Below, piece after piece: positions 9,650 to 23,327 of a DNA stretch of 64,000 nucleotides. The stretch is from assembly GCA_002104935.1 (NCBI GenBank), contig MCGT01000003.1, forward strand, positions 186,001 through 250,000, given 5' to 3'. Under the pieces are notes generated by a model. It was not told where the DNA came from. It searched no databases and saw nothing but the letters and a program-made list of their open reading frames with translations. This DNA comes from Hesseltinella vesiculosa. Its lineage: Eukaryota; Mucoromycota; Mucoromycetes; Mucorales; Cunninghamellaceae. The position numbers and the translations under genes were made by a program. Each line of letters starts with the position of its first letter. The first letter of the stretch is position 1.

Positions 9650-12338
9650 TTTAACTATTTAATAAATTTTGTATATTTTATATTTTTTTTTGTGACCTAT
9701 TTTCCAGTAAATTCTGCACTCTCATTGAAATTGTCCGCTGTTGATGGTAACGGATGTGGCGCTGCAGTAGGAGACAAAGGGTAAGCAAAAAGTCGGCGAG
9801 AAGCTGGTGTCATGCATTTATTGATTGAAATTTTTTGGCAGCTCTCTCTCTCTCTCTCTCAAATATGTTTGATGGCTAACATTTACATGATGGGTGATCG
9901 TGTATGCTCATGGACTTGATTTATGAAGCAGCACCCTTTGTGTCCTACTTGCCTGTAAAAAAACACACTTGGATCCATTCGCTCTGGTGCGTTCTGTGTG
10001 TTGAGGCTAATATTGGTCGATGTTATCAAAAGACGCACGGTAAAAGTTGACTAACCACCGGCTGGTAGAGTAAATGCTGACTGGCCTCTTTTTTTTTTTT
10101 TTTTTTTTTTTTTTGGCTGCCACTGGGTATGAATTCATTCAGCTTTACGGCTGAACTGACGCAAAGAGCCTCATCGATGGAATTTTTCATGAATGCGAGT
10201 CTCGGCATTTTTTTAATTTGTCGCAGTTGCATGCAGTCAAGCAGACGGGACAGGCAATGTCGCACGCCTACATGCAACATTTGATGTGGCTGTTTCTGCC
10301 TTTTTTTTTTTTTTTTTCTCAAAAGGCGTTGGCGGCAATGTTAGGGCGGGGAGTGAATGGTTGGCATTGTGGCACCCTGGGCATTTTAGGGAAAAAGGAT
10401 TTTCGCGCGCAAAAGAATCAATCCAAATGCCGACCACAGGATTTTGCAGTCAGTCCTTTCAGAGAAATTAAAAAAAATCGTGGCCCATCCTTTTTTTGCG
10501 CCGCTAGCATTTTTGCTTTATGTATCATGTGCAAATGACGAATGGATGCACTAACCAAATAAGAACGGTCACTGCGAGGTGGAAGGAAACGGTAGTTTCA
10601 CCAAAGCCATCCATTGATGAGGTGATCCAAGCCATGCTTTTTCACTTTGCTCGATAAAAATTTCGATACTATAACAGAAAGGATAAAGAGCAGACCCATT
10701 TAGGAATAGCGTATGAAAAAATAATTGGCAATCATATCAAAGCGTCCAGATCTCTATTTTCAGTTCTCTCGAACAGAAAAAAAAAAAAAATTCTGGGCAT
10801 TTTCTTCAAATGGAATTTAAAACTGGAGTTTGAAACAGAGAAATGGGGATTTTGTTACACGTCGATCCTTGCTGGATAAGGCGACAGTGGAAAAAAAAAA
10901 TAGGGAAAAAAGGTTCGTGATAGCAAGACTTTCTGCTCCAGATAATTGATCAATTCAGGTATGTATCTATTGTTAGAAATCAAAACATGACGTTTTCCAA
11001 CATATCAATGCATTTGTCAATCATGGGCAGATTTCGTTTCCTTTTGTGACCATGATGTTTTTTGAGAAACCTTTTGGTTTTCTGTTCCAGTGAATGGTTT
11101 TTTCGTTAAAACCTTAAAATTTGGCGGGCAAGTTGAGAAAAAAAAAAAGGAGGATTTCCTTGGATGGGCCATCGCCACGCCCTGACCTGGGTGGCACACA
11201 ACCCTAACAAAAAAGAACTGCATGAATTGACAACCGCAAAACGAGAGTCTCACGCTTGGTTGATTGCTAATCATATCATCTCCTTCTGGCAATACTATTT
11301 CATTGATATATGATGCTGTGTTTTGAACCGACGTTCTGGTTTGAACAGACAGAGTAAATAAAAGGGGGACATGTCCGTTTAGGGTAGGATATGGCAATAG
11401 CAGATCAGGTTTTTTTTTTTATGTGCACAACAGCATCGCCCTATTTTTTTCATTTCACTGCAAGTTGTACCATTCATTAAAAAGGATCATCCACATCGCG
11501 GATGTACGTGTGACAAAGGCCACTTTGGTAGTACAGGTTGCGTGGCACTCTACAACTGTTTCAAAGGTGCCATTGGGTCGCCGCTCGTGAAGAAAAAAAG
11601 AGTCTTTGCCTTTTTACCACATTTTCATTTAACTTTTTTGCGTGGGGATTCATAAAAAATACCGTGGAATGAAAGAGCATGTGTCATTTCTTTAAATGGA
11701 CACCGAGACATATAAAATAGAACCAAAGCAAAAGAGGATGCTGTACATGCAACGTTTATTTTTCACATTGACAAACAATGGCCAAAGAGAAAGTGTCAAC
11801 CAAGGGAAGGTTATCGTGAAGTATAAAAGTAATTACATGCCAATTAACACAGTTATGGACACTTTTTGAATGACAAGAACGATGGGCTATTTTGCTAAAA
11901 ACAATTTCAGGAACAGCTCAAAGTTTCCCCCCAAAAATAAAAATAAGATTCTTCGACATCTTGAAGAAAATCCCATCACGGCCTTTTTCAAACTCAGTGT
12001 ATTAAAAAACCCTACAGTGATCAGTAGAGGGGTCAGTTTAGCATGTGCAACAAACACCCATTGACCAAATGGGTGTCCTATTTTACTGCCTCACAAATAA
12101 AATAAATCTCTTTTCTTTCTTCCTCTTTTTTTTTTTTTCTGCACATTTTTTTTTCTCTTTCTTCTCCTTGCTTCCGTTTTTTTTTTTTTGGCTTCTTTGG
12201 ACGTGATTTTAGATTCCATTCATTCAGTACACCTGCCAACTAGCATTTACAGCCAAAAAAAAAAAAAAGGGCATCCATTTATATATATAAATATATGCAT
12301 ATGATAGACATGAAGTCAACAAAAGGTAAACACAAAAC
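9650..12338. other. 2.7-kb gene-free AT-rich spacer
   Basis: No reading frame here has protein-like composition or family likeness on either strand. Visible structure: a (CT) microsatellite at 9842-9860, T/A runs of 9-24 bases (for example 10089-10114, 10301-10318, 10777-10791), and near the right end alternating TA sequence at 12281-12303 that may be the promoter TATA region of the next gene. I found no tRNA or snRNA consensus. The stretch 10540-12000 looks unique and featureless. Confidence 0.45.
9842..9860 (+). repeat. (CT)n microsatellite
   Basis: Uninterrupted CT dinucleotide run of about nine units in the 3' flank of the GT4 gene. Confidence 0.85.
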
Positions 12339-14697
12339 ATGCTTATGTACAGTGAGAAACGCCTTTTAGGTAACGCTTCTTACACCCCCTTTTCTCTTGT
12401 CCAGTCAAGGTGTATTATACTCTTCGCGGTCACCCGTCAACACGCCTTGCTTCCATGCAAATCAACTTGGAACAAGACCACCCCCAGTCTGTTCCTATCC
12501 CATTAAAAAAGTGTCTTTGGGCTATCTGCTCCTCAAGGTAAGACACTCTGCCGCTCACTCTGATTCATCCGGTCCTCACCTGGCCATTCCCATCCTTTTA
12601 GCCCTGACATAGTGTGCCCTGAACATGACCTGTCTGTCTACACTGCCAATTTTGATGAACCAGCTGGCGCAAACCTCTCTGTCGATCAAGACAAGTTGAT
12701 CTGGGAAGGCCATGGATTGATGTCCTGGATCATGGAAAACAAGAGCCAGGAAGACGACGAAACTGTTGTCCACGGCCGATTCACTGGCGAGCACATTGAT
12801 ATCCACCTGGAGCTTCAACCCGTAATGCGCCTTCACTTCCTGTCTCTCATTACCTCTAACCGTTCCTCTCCCTTTTCCCCACGCAGACCGTGAAGTGGTG
12901 CAAGTCCGATTTTTACCAAGCCATTCAATCACGAGACTTTGATGGGTTCAAACAACGTTGTTCATCGCCTCCCTATTCTTCCGTTTGCAATTGTGGTATC
13001 CACACCCCCACCGCCAATCAGCACCGCCCTCAAGCCTCTCAACCCATGTCACATAAGCAATGGCAAGAAGAAGCTGACTACCATCGTTACATGAAACGAA
13101 AGCGGCTAACCCCACCTCCCACACCCTTGACGGCCACCACCCCAGCCTCTCCTTCGCTACCACCCATCAGTGGCCACGCTCCTCGCCATTCTACCTCACC
13201 TCGTCTACCTCCACCCACCACCATGGCTCACACCTCGCCTCCTCTCTTCCGCCCTGAGCCGCTCTTACCCGAAAGTCTCCACGCCTACCGGGCGTCGTAC
13301 CCCCACAGCTTACCTCCACCCCCCGCTAGTGCCCCATTGTCCCATTTTGACCGTGACTATCATTATCGTTCACATTCAGCTGCTCCACCTTCACCACAAT
13401 ACGCCCATGGTCAGAACTACTCCCGCTCACCCCCTCCTCACCCCCATCAAGACCATCATCGATCTGCATTCAAACCCACCTCTGCCCCTCATCATCCTCC
13501 ACACCATCATGCCGCACTTCCTCCACCTGTGTCCGACCCTAATGCTACCATGGCCGTTGCTACCAAGAAACGAAAAAAATATCCCTCCATGGCCTTGTCT
13601 TCCAACGACACTCCTCCACGGCAATCCAACATCAGCACTCCTGTCCGCACTTACTATGAAGTCGACAAGGACGACTGTGGTCAATATATCCTTCCAGTTG
13701 AAATCGATTCCTGGACCGTGGTCGATCTCGGTACGGTTGTTTACGATAGGCCTGCTTATCACAACCAACGCTATATCTACCCAGTTAATTACACTGTGCG
13801 CAAGTAAGTCTTCACCCCATTGTCCATGATCCCATCTTCTTTTTACTCATCTCTTGCATTGCCAACTGTTTATGATAGATGGTATCGTAGCATGGTCGAT
13901 GCTAAAAGCGATACGCAATATACCTGTCGAATTTTAGACAATGGTCGTGAACCAAAGGTAGGATGAACAACTTGGCCAGTATATATATAGCCCATCCTAT
14001 TTATTCAACGATGACTTACATTTGTTTTAACGCGGTTTAGTTTGAAGTCACAGCCGATGATTGCCCAATGGTTTACTCGGGTCCAACCCCTACTACCGTT
14101 TGGACCATCATTGTCAGGTAAGATACCTCAGCGACGCACCCACCCAGTGCTGACCTGTTCACTCTTTGCAGACGTGCTTTTGCCATCCGTAATCAAGAGT
14201 ATGGCCACAACCCTGTGGGTCCTGATTTCTTTGGCTTGCGCAAAAACACCATCGCCAAAATGATCCAAGATCTACCCAATGTGGACAAATGTGCCCAGTA
14301 CGTCTTTCAAAACTTTGAACCTGCCCGATTCAACAAACCTGGTCGCAACCGCCGTCGCCTAGACACCATGATCTCTGGGTCCATCCTTGGCGGTGTTAAC
14401 TATAGCCTGACCAGCGGTCGCTTAAACACCCACGCGAGCCATCAGCAGCACCAACTTCAAATCCAACAACGACGCCGTGTCTCTGGTGGCGGTGTTGCTG
14501 GTACGTTGACGCCACTGGCCACCGATGAAACCTCTTCTCCAAGAGACACCAATGACAAGGACCAGCACAATGACTCGCTGCAGCAACAGCATCACGATCA
14601 ACACAGCTACCCGGCCTCGGCTTCTACCGGCTCATCCCCTCCATCTCTTCACGAGAATCATACCATTCCTTCTCCCACGCCCATTGAAACTGCTTAA
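12339..14697 (+). CDS. Chromatin-associated protein: Spt21/Ams2-like N-terminus plus FYRN-FYRC domains
   Basis: Seven exons fit in frame: 12339-12369, 12405-12537, 12602-12821, 12887-13803, 13879-13957, 14041-14117 and 14172-14697. The N-terminal ~125 residues (KVYYTLRGHPSTRLASMQI, CLWAICSSSPDIVCPEHDLSVY, WEGHGLMSWIM) resemble the Spt21/Ams2 N-terminal domain. A Pro/His/Ser-rich linker of about 200 residues follows, then FYRN (ILPVEIDSWTVVDLGTVVYD, YHNQRYIYPVNYTVRKWYRS) and FYRC (CPMVYSGPTPTTVWTIIVRR ... NPVGPDFFGLRKNTIAKMIQ). The C-terminus is Gln/Ser-rich. FYR domains occur in TBRG1 and KMT2-type chromatin proteins; Spt21/Ams2 regulate histone genes in yeasts. A nuclear transcription or chromatin role is inferred. 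The least certain parts are the tiny first exon and hence the start codon. Confidence 0.8.
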
Positions 14698-15043
14698 TTT
14701 TAAACCTCCGTTTGTCCTCTCCGACTCTTTCTTCAATATGCCTCGCTATGATTTTATTTTTATCTGTCTGTGCCATTATTATCTTTCACCATTTTTAATA
14801 CTCCTGTCTTTTACCATGTCATGTAAATAATCTGTATCATTTAATAATGATCTTCATTCTATCATCGCAGTATCATTCCAGGCGCCAGACTGCACCGAGT
14901 CATTTTTTCAAAAAAAAAAAAAAAACATGGATTCACCGGCAAGTCAAGTGCCGGATACACGGTTTTAACATTGACACAGTACGCAGTCTGCAGACAGATT
15001 GTTTATTACTATTACAACACATGTGATCAAATTTTCGGCTTTT
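14698..15043. other. Convergent 3' flanks
   Basis: Lies between two converging genes; AT-rich, with an A16 run near 14911-14925. No gene visible. Confidence 0.5.
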
Positions 15044-15892
15044 TCATACGCGAGGGAGGTAGGCTGTCAAATGATGCAGTGATCCTTGGTCTTGAAAGCC
15101 TGCGCGACGGTACATTCTTTGAGCATGGGCAATTTCGTCGTACACTTCAAGATAGGCAGTTTTGTTGGGCTTGAGCTCGGCAGCCAAGGCGACTTGCAGA
15201 CACTCAAGGCCAAGGCCAAGACGTTGATATTCAGGGTGGGTTGCACACACATTGACATGCATCAGGTCAGGGTGGCCATCGGGGCTATTCAGAATCACAG
15301 CGCTGATGATCTTGGGGCATGCCTCTTGGGCGAGCACATAAATGGCTACCTGGTAATCACGCAGTTGCGACGCCAGCTTGTACTGGAGCCAGTCCAGATC
15401 GTCACCGTAGCCAAACGCTTCGCCAAACAAGTGCGTCAACGCAGCCAGGTCGCCCATCCTGGCTCTTCTGACCTGGTGTTCAGCCGACAATGGTTTGCTG
15501 CCACTGTCGTTTTGAGAGAAGGCAGCGATGAACGATGCATGCGTGCAAGCCATGATCATGTCAATGTCTCGATCCACTTGGAAGCCATGGCGAAGAAATT
15601 GAGATGCTAAAGTGTCAAGCGAGGGAGCTGCATCATGCTCCGTGACATGGTAACGAGGCTGGAGAGAGAGCGTGCTGAATCGCTGGCGTGTGGCGGCCAA
15701 GAACCCGTCAAATGTGTCATTGGTTGCATCAGGCAGGTGCAATCGGCAGCACACATTCGACTGCTGATGGGCCGGGTTTTTGGGATTGACAAACATGATG
15801 CTGTCCCTCCGATCCACATAGGCAGTGGCTGCTAGCTGATTAAAAAGGCAGTGATTCAAGCTGACGATGTTTTGCTTGTAGTTAGGGTCCAT
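15044..15892 (-). CDS. GNAT-family N-acetyltransferase
   Basis: Single exon of 282 residues from ATG 15892. The C-terminal half is a GNAT fold: VRRARMGDLAALTHLFGEAF opens the domain, and VCATHPEYQRLGLGLECLQV contains the acetyl-CoA pyrophosphate-binding Q/RxxGxG/A loop (here QRLGLG). AYLEVYDEIAHAQRMYRRAGFQ is the usual GNAT C-terminal strand and helix. The N-terminal half (about 130 residues) is less conserved, as in two-domain GNATs. The family transfers acetyl from acetyl-CoA to amines or protein lysines/N-termini; the substrate is unknown. It lies 114 bp downstream of the Phe-tRNA synthetase gene on the same strand. Confidence 0.85.
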   Translation of the reverse strand: MDPNYKQNIVSLNHCLFNQLAATAYVDRRDSIMFVNPKNPAHQQSNVCCRLHLPDATNDTFDGFLAATRQRFSTLSLQPRYHVTEHDAAPSLDTLASQFLRHGFQVDRDIDMIMACTHASFIAAFSQNDSGSKPLSAEHQVRRARMGDLAALTHLFGEAFGYGDDLDWLQYKLASQLRDYQVAIYVLAQEACPKIISAVILNSPDGHPDLMHVNVCATHPEYQRLGLGLECLQVALAAELKPNKTAYLEVYDEIAHAQRMYRRAGFQDQGSLHHLTAYLPRV

Positions 15893-16006
15893 TGGACAGG
15901 AATGGGGAAGGAAAGCAAGGAAAAAGGTTCTCCGACAGGCCGAGAAATGACCTCCCGCTTCCGGGTGCCGCAGTCATGCACAGGTATCAACACTCTGAAG
16001 CTCTAT

Positions 16007-17648
<1,642 letters not shown>

Positions 17649-17743
17649 ATGATTTCAGGGTCGAAAAAGAAGGAAGAAAAAACAACAAAACCCCGGTGGC
17701 CTTTTTTTTTTTTTTTTTTTTTTTCACCTTACTATCATTGCAC
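17649..17743. promoter_or_regulatory. 95-bp bidirectional promoter (MSF1 / JMJD7-like)
   Basis: Two start codons face away from each other only 95 bp apart (17648 minus, 17744 plus). The interval carries a 23-base T run at 17702-17724, a rigid poly(dA:dT) tract of the sort that excludes nucleosomes in fungal promoters. No CCAAT or TATA box is seen within it. Confidence 0.6.
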
Positions 17744-19069
17744 ATGGTTGATAAGGCCGCCATTGAAAATGCGTTTGTCAAGTTCATCAAGGACTACCAA
17801 GGTATAGGTGGCTGTCGGCCAGTGAACAATGGACCGGTGACTGACAAGCTTTGCGATCGATCAATCTAGACATCAATGGCAGCGATCTGTTCGAGCTTGA
17901 TCGTGCGCCTACACCTTTGGAGTTCCTACAGACATGCGTGCTTCGCAATCGGCCGTGCCTGATAAGAAGTAGGACAATTCCAGCAAGAATTGAAACATGA
18001 CAATTGAACATCCCCTCCCTTTTTTTTTATGTCGAAATTAGATGCGTTTAATCACTGGCCAGCAAGAAAGACGTGGACAGACGAGTACTTGATTAGGGCA
18101 ATGAACGGCCAAAATATTACCGTCGCTGTCACCCCAAACGGATACGCTGATGCTGTCACTTTGAACCCAACCACAAACAAGGAGTATTTTGTGCTCCCTC
18201 ATGAAGAGCAAATGACAATGGACGCCTTTCTGAAAAGCCTTCATGCAAGCCGTTGTCCTGACCGCGACGGGGCCTTGCCTCCAGCCTACTACATCTCGTT
18301 GCAAAACGGAAGCTTGCCTCTAGAATACTCTCAGATTGCAAAAGATGTGGATGCCGAGATACCCTGGTGCTCTGAAGCCTTGCAAGCGTCGCCCGACGCC
18401 ATCAATTTCTGGTTTGGCAATGACCGCAGCATCACCTCGTTACATAAAGACCCCTATGAAAACTTGTATGCTGTGGTACGTGGCTCCAAGACGTTTATCC
18501 TATTTCCTCCTTCAGAATTTGCTTGTATGTATGGTAAGCTCGTTGTTTCTTTCCTGCCTAGCTGATTTGGTCGACCGCAGCACTGACGTTCCCTTCGCTC
18601 GGTTTACGTTCGCTCTAGAGTCTGTGTATCCTGCTGCACAGTACCAGCCTAATGACCAACATGGATTTGACATTGTCCCGCAGCCAAACATCAAAGTGCC
18701 TTGGATCCCTGTCAATCCACTGCAACCGGACTTAAAACGATACCCCCGATTCAAGCACGCCAAGCCAATCATTGCCACTGTTAATGAGGGCGAAATGCTT
18801 TATTTACCAGGTATGGCAACAGTTATCGCCTGCGCAAGGACGACCGACATTAAATCCCTCTCCTTGTAGCTCTCTGGTTCCATCAGGTGCTTCAGCAAGG
18901 TGAGCAAGGCACCATTGCTGTGAACTATTGGTACGACATGAAGATGGATACAATGCTCTACCCCAGTATTGGCCTGTTTCGTCGGTTGATATCGAATCTT
19001 GTGGATGCCCAGCCTGATTTGGACTTACCAGACTCGGATACTGACGAGTCGCCCGACCGTCCCTCCTGA
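17744..19069 (+). CDS. JmjC-domain lysyl hydroxylase, JMJD7-like
   Basis: Five exons (17744-17801, 17870-17968, 18042-18533, 18562-18810, 18870-19069) encode about 365 residues. Conserved blocks are LIRNAFNHWPARKTW, INFWFGNDRSITSLHKDPYE, GSKTFILFPP, EGEMLYLPALWFHQV and IAVNYWYDMKMD. The iron ligands are His and Asp of HKD (about 18442-18450) and the second His in WFHQV. This block order matches JMJD7, a 2-oxoglutarate/Fe(II) dioxygenase known in animals to hydroxylate lysine of DRG-family GTPases; whether the fungal enzyme does the same is inference. An alternative start at 18029 inside the second intron would lose the N-terminal helix and is less likely. It converges on the GDE1-like gene with a 124-bp gap. 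Confidence 0.92.
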
Positions 19070-19193
19070 TCTCTTGATTCTCTCTGCGACAGACTGCAAA
19101 CGTTTGATTTGCTCCCACACACTTTTTTTTTTAACGTATCTATCCTGAAGAGCTAGTATGAAGGCGTAACCAAAATTAAAAAAAAATGCTGAA

Positions 19194-22100
19194 TTATGCG
19201 TCTCCCAGCAATCCCTTTCGTACAGCTAGCACCGAATCCTATTAAAAAAAAGCAGTAAGTATTATGACGTGCAAACATGAATAAAAAGATGGTACACATA
19301 CCACAATGACAGCGTCCACTCCATACGATTTCTGGGCTACAGCGTTCTTGACTTCATTATTCAGCACGCCATAGGTAAACATCAAAAGCCCAGCCTCCTT
19401 GATAATCGAGACCATGCGAGGGGCTTCCAGGATAGGCTCACTGGCGGCAACAATGCCCAGTAGATCGGCTTGTTTGGCAAATCGAAGTGCGCCCTGGAGG
19501 GAATTACAGCGCACATCGGCCATGGGGAAAGTGCCAGCATCCGTTAAGAAGAAGACAGGATAGTTGGGCTGCTTCAGATTGAGTGCTAGACAGATTTCAG
19601 GATGGAAGGAGGAGAAGATGATGCGTCGGTCCTCCTCGGTGTTGTTGTACACGCATTCTAAAATGGTGTCGACGAAGATGTTCAGTTCTTGGAACAGGTG
19701 CAGTTCGTCGTCCTCGGCCTCGTCTACCATGGGGTATTTGACTTCAATGTTACACCCAGCAGATTTTGGTACACGCTGTGGCGAGAGCGTGTCAGCATAA
19801 TATTTAATATTTTTTTTTTTTTTTTTTACCTTGAGGGTTTCCGCCAGCGTGGTAAAAGGTGCTTGGATGGTCTCGGGGCCATTGCCTTTGAGCTTTCCTA
19901 GTTTGGTGGATCGGGTCAAGGCCATTCGGCTGGTGTCGTCGCGGTTTAGCTTGGGAGCGCCATTGATCGCGCTCACAGAGTTGGACCGGCCGACACGCTT
20001 GGCAATAGGGAGGAAACCTGTGGTATCCAAGGCAGATGGTTGTTCAATGTTGATGGTGGGAATGATTTCGCCATGGCCATCGTTACTGATGCCCATATGG
20101 TACTCCTTGATATGGCCTGAAGGACGGAGATTCAGGAATTGCTCAGATGTAATCGCGTTCAGCGGAATGTCGAAGCCAGTCTCCGTGACGGTCCAGTCAT
20201 GGTAAATCACAGGGACCAGATCCTTGGTCAATTGGACATCTGCAGATGAAGACGGATGAGCAAGGCATCACTCTCTCTCTACTATTGCCATACCAAATTC
20301 TACGTATTCAGCACCGAGGGAGGCGGCCGTAATAAAGGACAGGACGGTATTTTCGCCGACTTGCAGCTTTGATCCTTTTCGATTCATACCAGAGCCTCGA
20401 TGGCCAATCACCTGCAAATCATTCAGACGGCTGTCAAGCTTTTCGATAGGCCACATTTGTCCGCCCTACTCACTCCTTTACCTTTGTGTCGACGGATTTG
20501 TAGTAGGTGTAGCGATCACCGACAGTCATGCGAGGGTGGGCAAACGGAGTGATGACAAAATACTCAAAGCCAAGGGAGCCAACAAACTCCAGCGTCGAGC
20601 TGCGGATCAGTGGCACCGTTTGCTGCCCGCGGAGCGACGAGTTGCCGCTGGCTTTGCCTTTGAAAGCCTGCGTCCTGGAGAAAATTTGGTCACTGGAAAG
20701 CATGGCGGTGCCTCGAGCCAGTAGACTGTCGGTGGTGGACGGGGCAAAGGTTTCGATCAGGTCGAATCGGATCACTACATCTTCAGGATGGGTGGCAAAC
20801 AGGACGATCGGTTCTGGATGCAGGAGGTGGTGTTGGTTGTTGGGGGGTAAATCCAGAATAGGGAATTCGCCGGTTGCATTGGTAGCAGAGACAGCAATGG
20901 ACAAGCGCTGGTCTTCTTCCACGAGCTTTCCCTTCAGGTTCAAGAAGCACTGCGAGAGCTGACTGCGCACGTCGTTGGATCCAAGAGTGACAATGATCAT
21001 ACATTGATCCGTTAGGTACTTGTGGCCATAGAGCCGTTCAGGTCGTGCCAGGGATTTAGATTTACCAGCAGAAGGCGATCTCTCGGTCGGTGAAGACGCT
21101 GATACACTGGGGGTGCTGGAGGATGGTGTGGTCGGCGTGGTGCTGGCATTGGTATCCAGAGGTGAACCGCTTAAACTTGGGTTCAGCTGGATGCCATTGG
21201 TTACCACTGGCTCTTGTTCACGAGTCACCCGTCCGATATCCAAGAAGCCGCGGAAAACGGCGTGTTCAAACGCTTTCCAACCATTCGCGTCCTTCCTGCT
21301 CTTGTCAGCTCCGCCATCCAATAGCAGTTGTACAATTTCCGAGTTCCCTTCAATGGCTAAACAGAATTGCACGTTAAACCAATCAAAGGACGATAGATGA
21401 AGACGATTCAATTTTCCAGCCAGCTGCTTACCTGCCACCATCAAGGGGGTCATTCCATTCACCTTTTCAGAAAGGTCGACATCTGCATGGCCCAAGTCAA
21501 TGAGGACTCCCACGCCGCTGGTGAACCCACGTCGGGTAGCCACCAGCAAAGCCGTTTCCCCCTCGTCATCACAGGCATTCACTGAGGCGCCTTTTTCGAT
21601 CAGGAGCTTCAGCAGAGGCAGGTTCTTGAGCTCGGCTGCCACTGCCACGGACGAAGGATGGTGCGAGGACAATGTAAAATCAGATTCCGAGGTGGCAGTA
21701 GAGGTAGAGGACGTTGATGCAGCTGGTCATGTGAAGAAAACGGTCGCATCAGTCACTGTTTTGTTTGTCTGGCACACGTGGTTATGGGCTGTGTTGCGTC
21801 TCACCTGCGATGTCTTGATCAATGTTGGTGATGTTACCAATGTCGATCAATGCTCGGACGGTGTCGGCGTGTCCTTGAAGGATCGCCAGAAACAATGGGT
21901 TGTGGCCTTCTCGATCTTTCCAGTCTTGAGCAGCAAAGCCTTTGTTAGGAAGATACTCATGGTGGATCAGAGCATGTTTCAGGAGCAAAGTAGCAAACAC
22001 GGGCGAGGCCCGTTCAGCTGCGTAGTGAAGTGGACGGCGGCCAGCAAAGTCTGCCTGGGTGGTCAGGCGTGATGCGAGTTTCAAAAGGTGATCGATGCCA

Positions 22101-23327
22101 GCAAGGGCACGTGCGTTGAGCTGGTCGGCGTGGAGGGAGAATTTATGCAGGATGTTGCGATCGTTGATATCGTGGTAATCCATTGGGTCGATGCCGGATT
22201 TGAGAAGATATTCCATGCATTTGGTCGAACCATGTTGTGTCGTCAATTCCAGCAGGCCATACTTTGTCTAATTAAAAGGACATCAGCCACTGCTGAGCCA
22301 AGGGTCTTTTTTTTTTTTCGTTCCTTTACCGTATTGACTTCATGCACAGATTTTAGGCCAAGAGGAGTAGGCTCCGAAAGCAAGGTGTCTAATGCGGCAG
22401 CATCATCCTGCTCAACAATCGAGGCAAATGCCTGATTTTGTACATCTGACAGCAGATTGTGACGACTGATTTTACTAGGCAGGGTCAGTTTGGCTGAGAC
22501 GCTGGCTGGGTGGTTGGATGTCTCCGGCGCGCCATTCATTCTGTCGGTCCCTGACAATTTGCCAATCCATTGGGCCAACTTGTCCATTTCTCGTCGAACG
22601 GAGCCATGATTGGCAAATGGCAAATCTGCAATCTAAAAAAAAAAAAGCACATGAGAAATCACACACACGCTCATCACATTATTTGGCTTGCCTTTGTTTC
22701 CCAATAAACAGCCTGCGTTTGCAAGCCAAGTTTCTTGTCAAGTCTATTAAATAAATCGAGTCAGTTGATCTGGCCGATTCCCCTGGCCCCTGTTCAGGTC
22801 ACTCGTTGCCCCGTGTTCAAATCGAAACGTACTTTTTCAAGATTTTCCGGAAGCCTTTGGCGTTGAGCTCGCCAAAACGCATCAATTTGCTTCCTTGTGC
22901 TCGGGTTTCTTGCAGGGCACTGATCAATTCATCACTAATGTCGGTACAGGTAGATGTCGCAGAGCTTTGATGTTCTTCAGCGTTGACATCATTGCCTGGC
23001 GCTCCGAGGCTGTCTTCATACTGCTGGTACTTTTCTGTTAGAATCCAAAGGCGGCGATCGAGTTGGGCTTGCTTGTAAGCATAAAAGGTATCGACCTTTT
23101 CAAGTTCTCTATCCAGTTGAAAGAAGATGGCTAACAAGACGCTGTCAGGTTTGTCCATAAAGATGCACTGTGCCTATTTTTTCTTTCTTTTTACCAGTGG
23201 TTGTTTCAGACGATGGAGGTAATTGGTGTGTCGCTTCACCAATGCTCTTCTTCAATTGCTTGTAAGCCAGGTAGTTCTTGGACCATTCAGCGATCTGATT
23301 CGTTAATAGCGTTTTACCAAACTTCAT
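19194..23327 (-). CDS. GDE1: SPX-ankyrin-glycerophosphodiester phosphodiesterase (GDE1-type)
   Basis: Minus-strand multi-exon gene from ATG 23327 to TAA at 19196-19194. It opens with an SPX domain (MKFGKTLLTNQIAEW, YLAYKQLKK, then ELEKVDTFYAYKQAQLDRRL and the basic LNAKGFRKILKKY). Five or more ankyrin repeats follow (for example GRRPLHYAAERASPVFATLL, EGHNPLFLAILQGHADTVRA, DDEGETALLVATRRGFTSGV), then a Ser/Thr-rich linker and a C-terminal GDPD domain (VIGHRGSGMNRKG, VGENTVLSFITAASLGAEYVE, DLVPVIYHDW, CNIEVKYP). SPX senses inositol polyphosphate; GDPD hydrolyses glycerophosphodiesters such as glycerophosphocholine, linking the protein to phosphate supply. The junction between the first two exons, near 23160-23200, is unclear: the obvious GT-AG pair there would make an intron of only about 27 bases. 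Confidence 0.93.

Noticed and set aside
18029..18041. Alternative start codon for the JmjC gene
   Set aside because: It lies in the second intron; using exons 1-2 restores the expected JMJD7 N-terminus including the LIRN...HWPA block.
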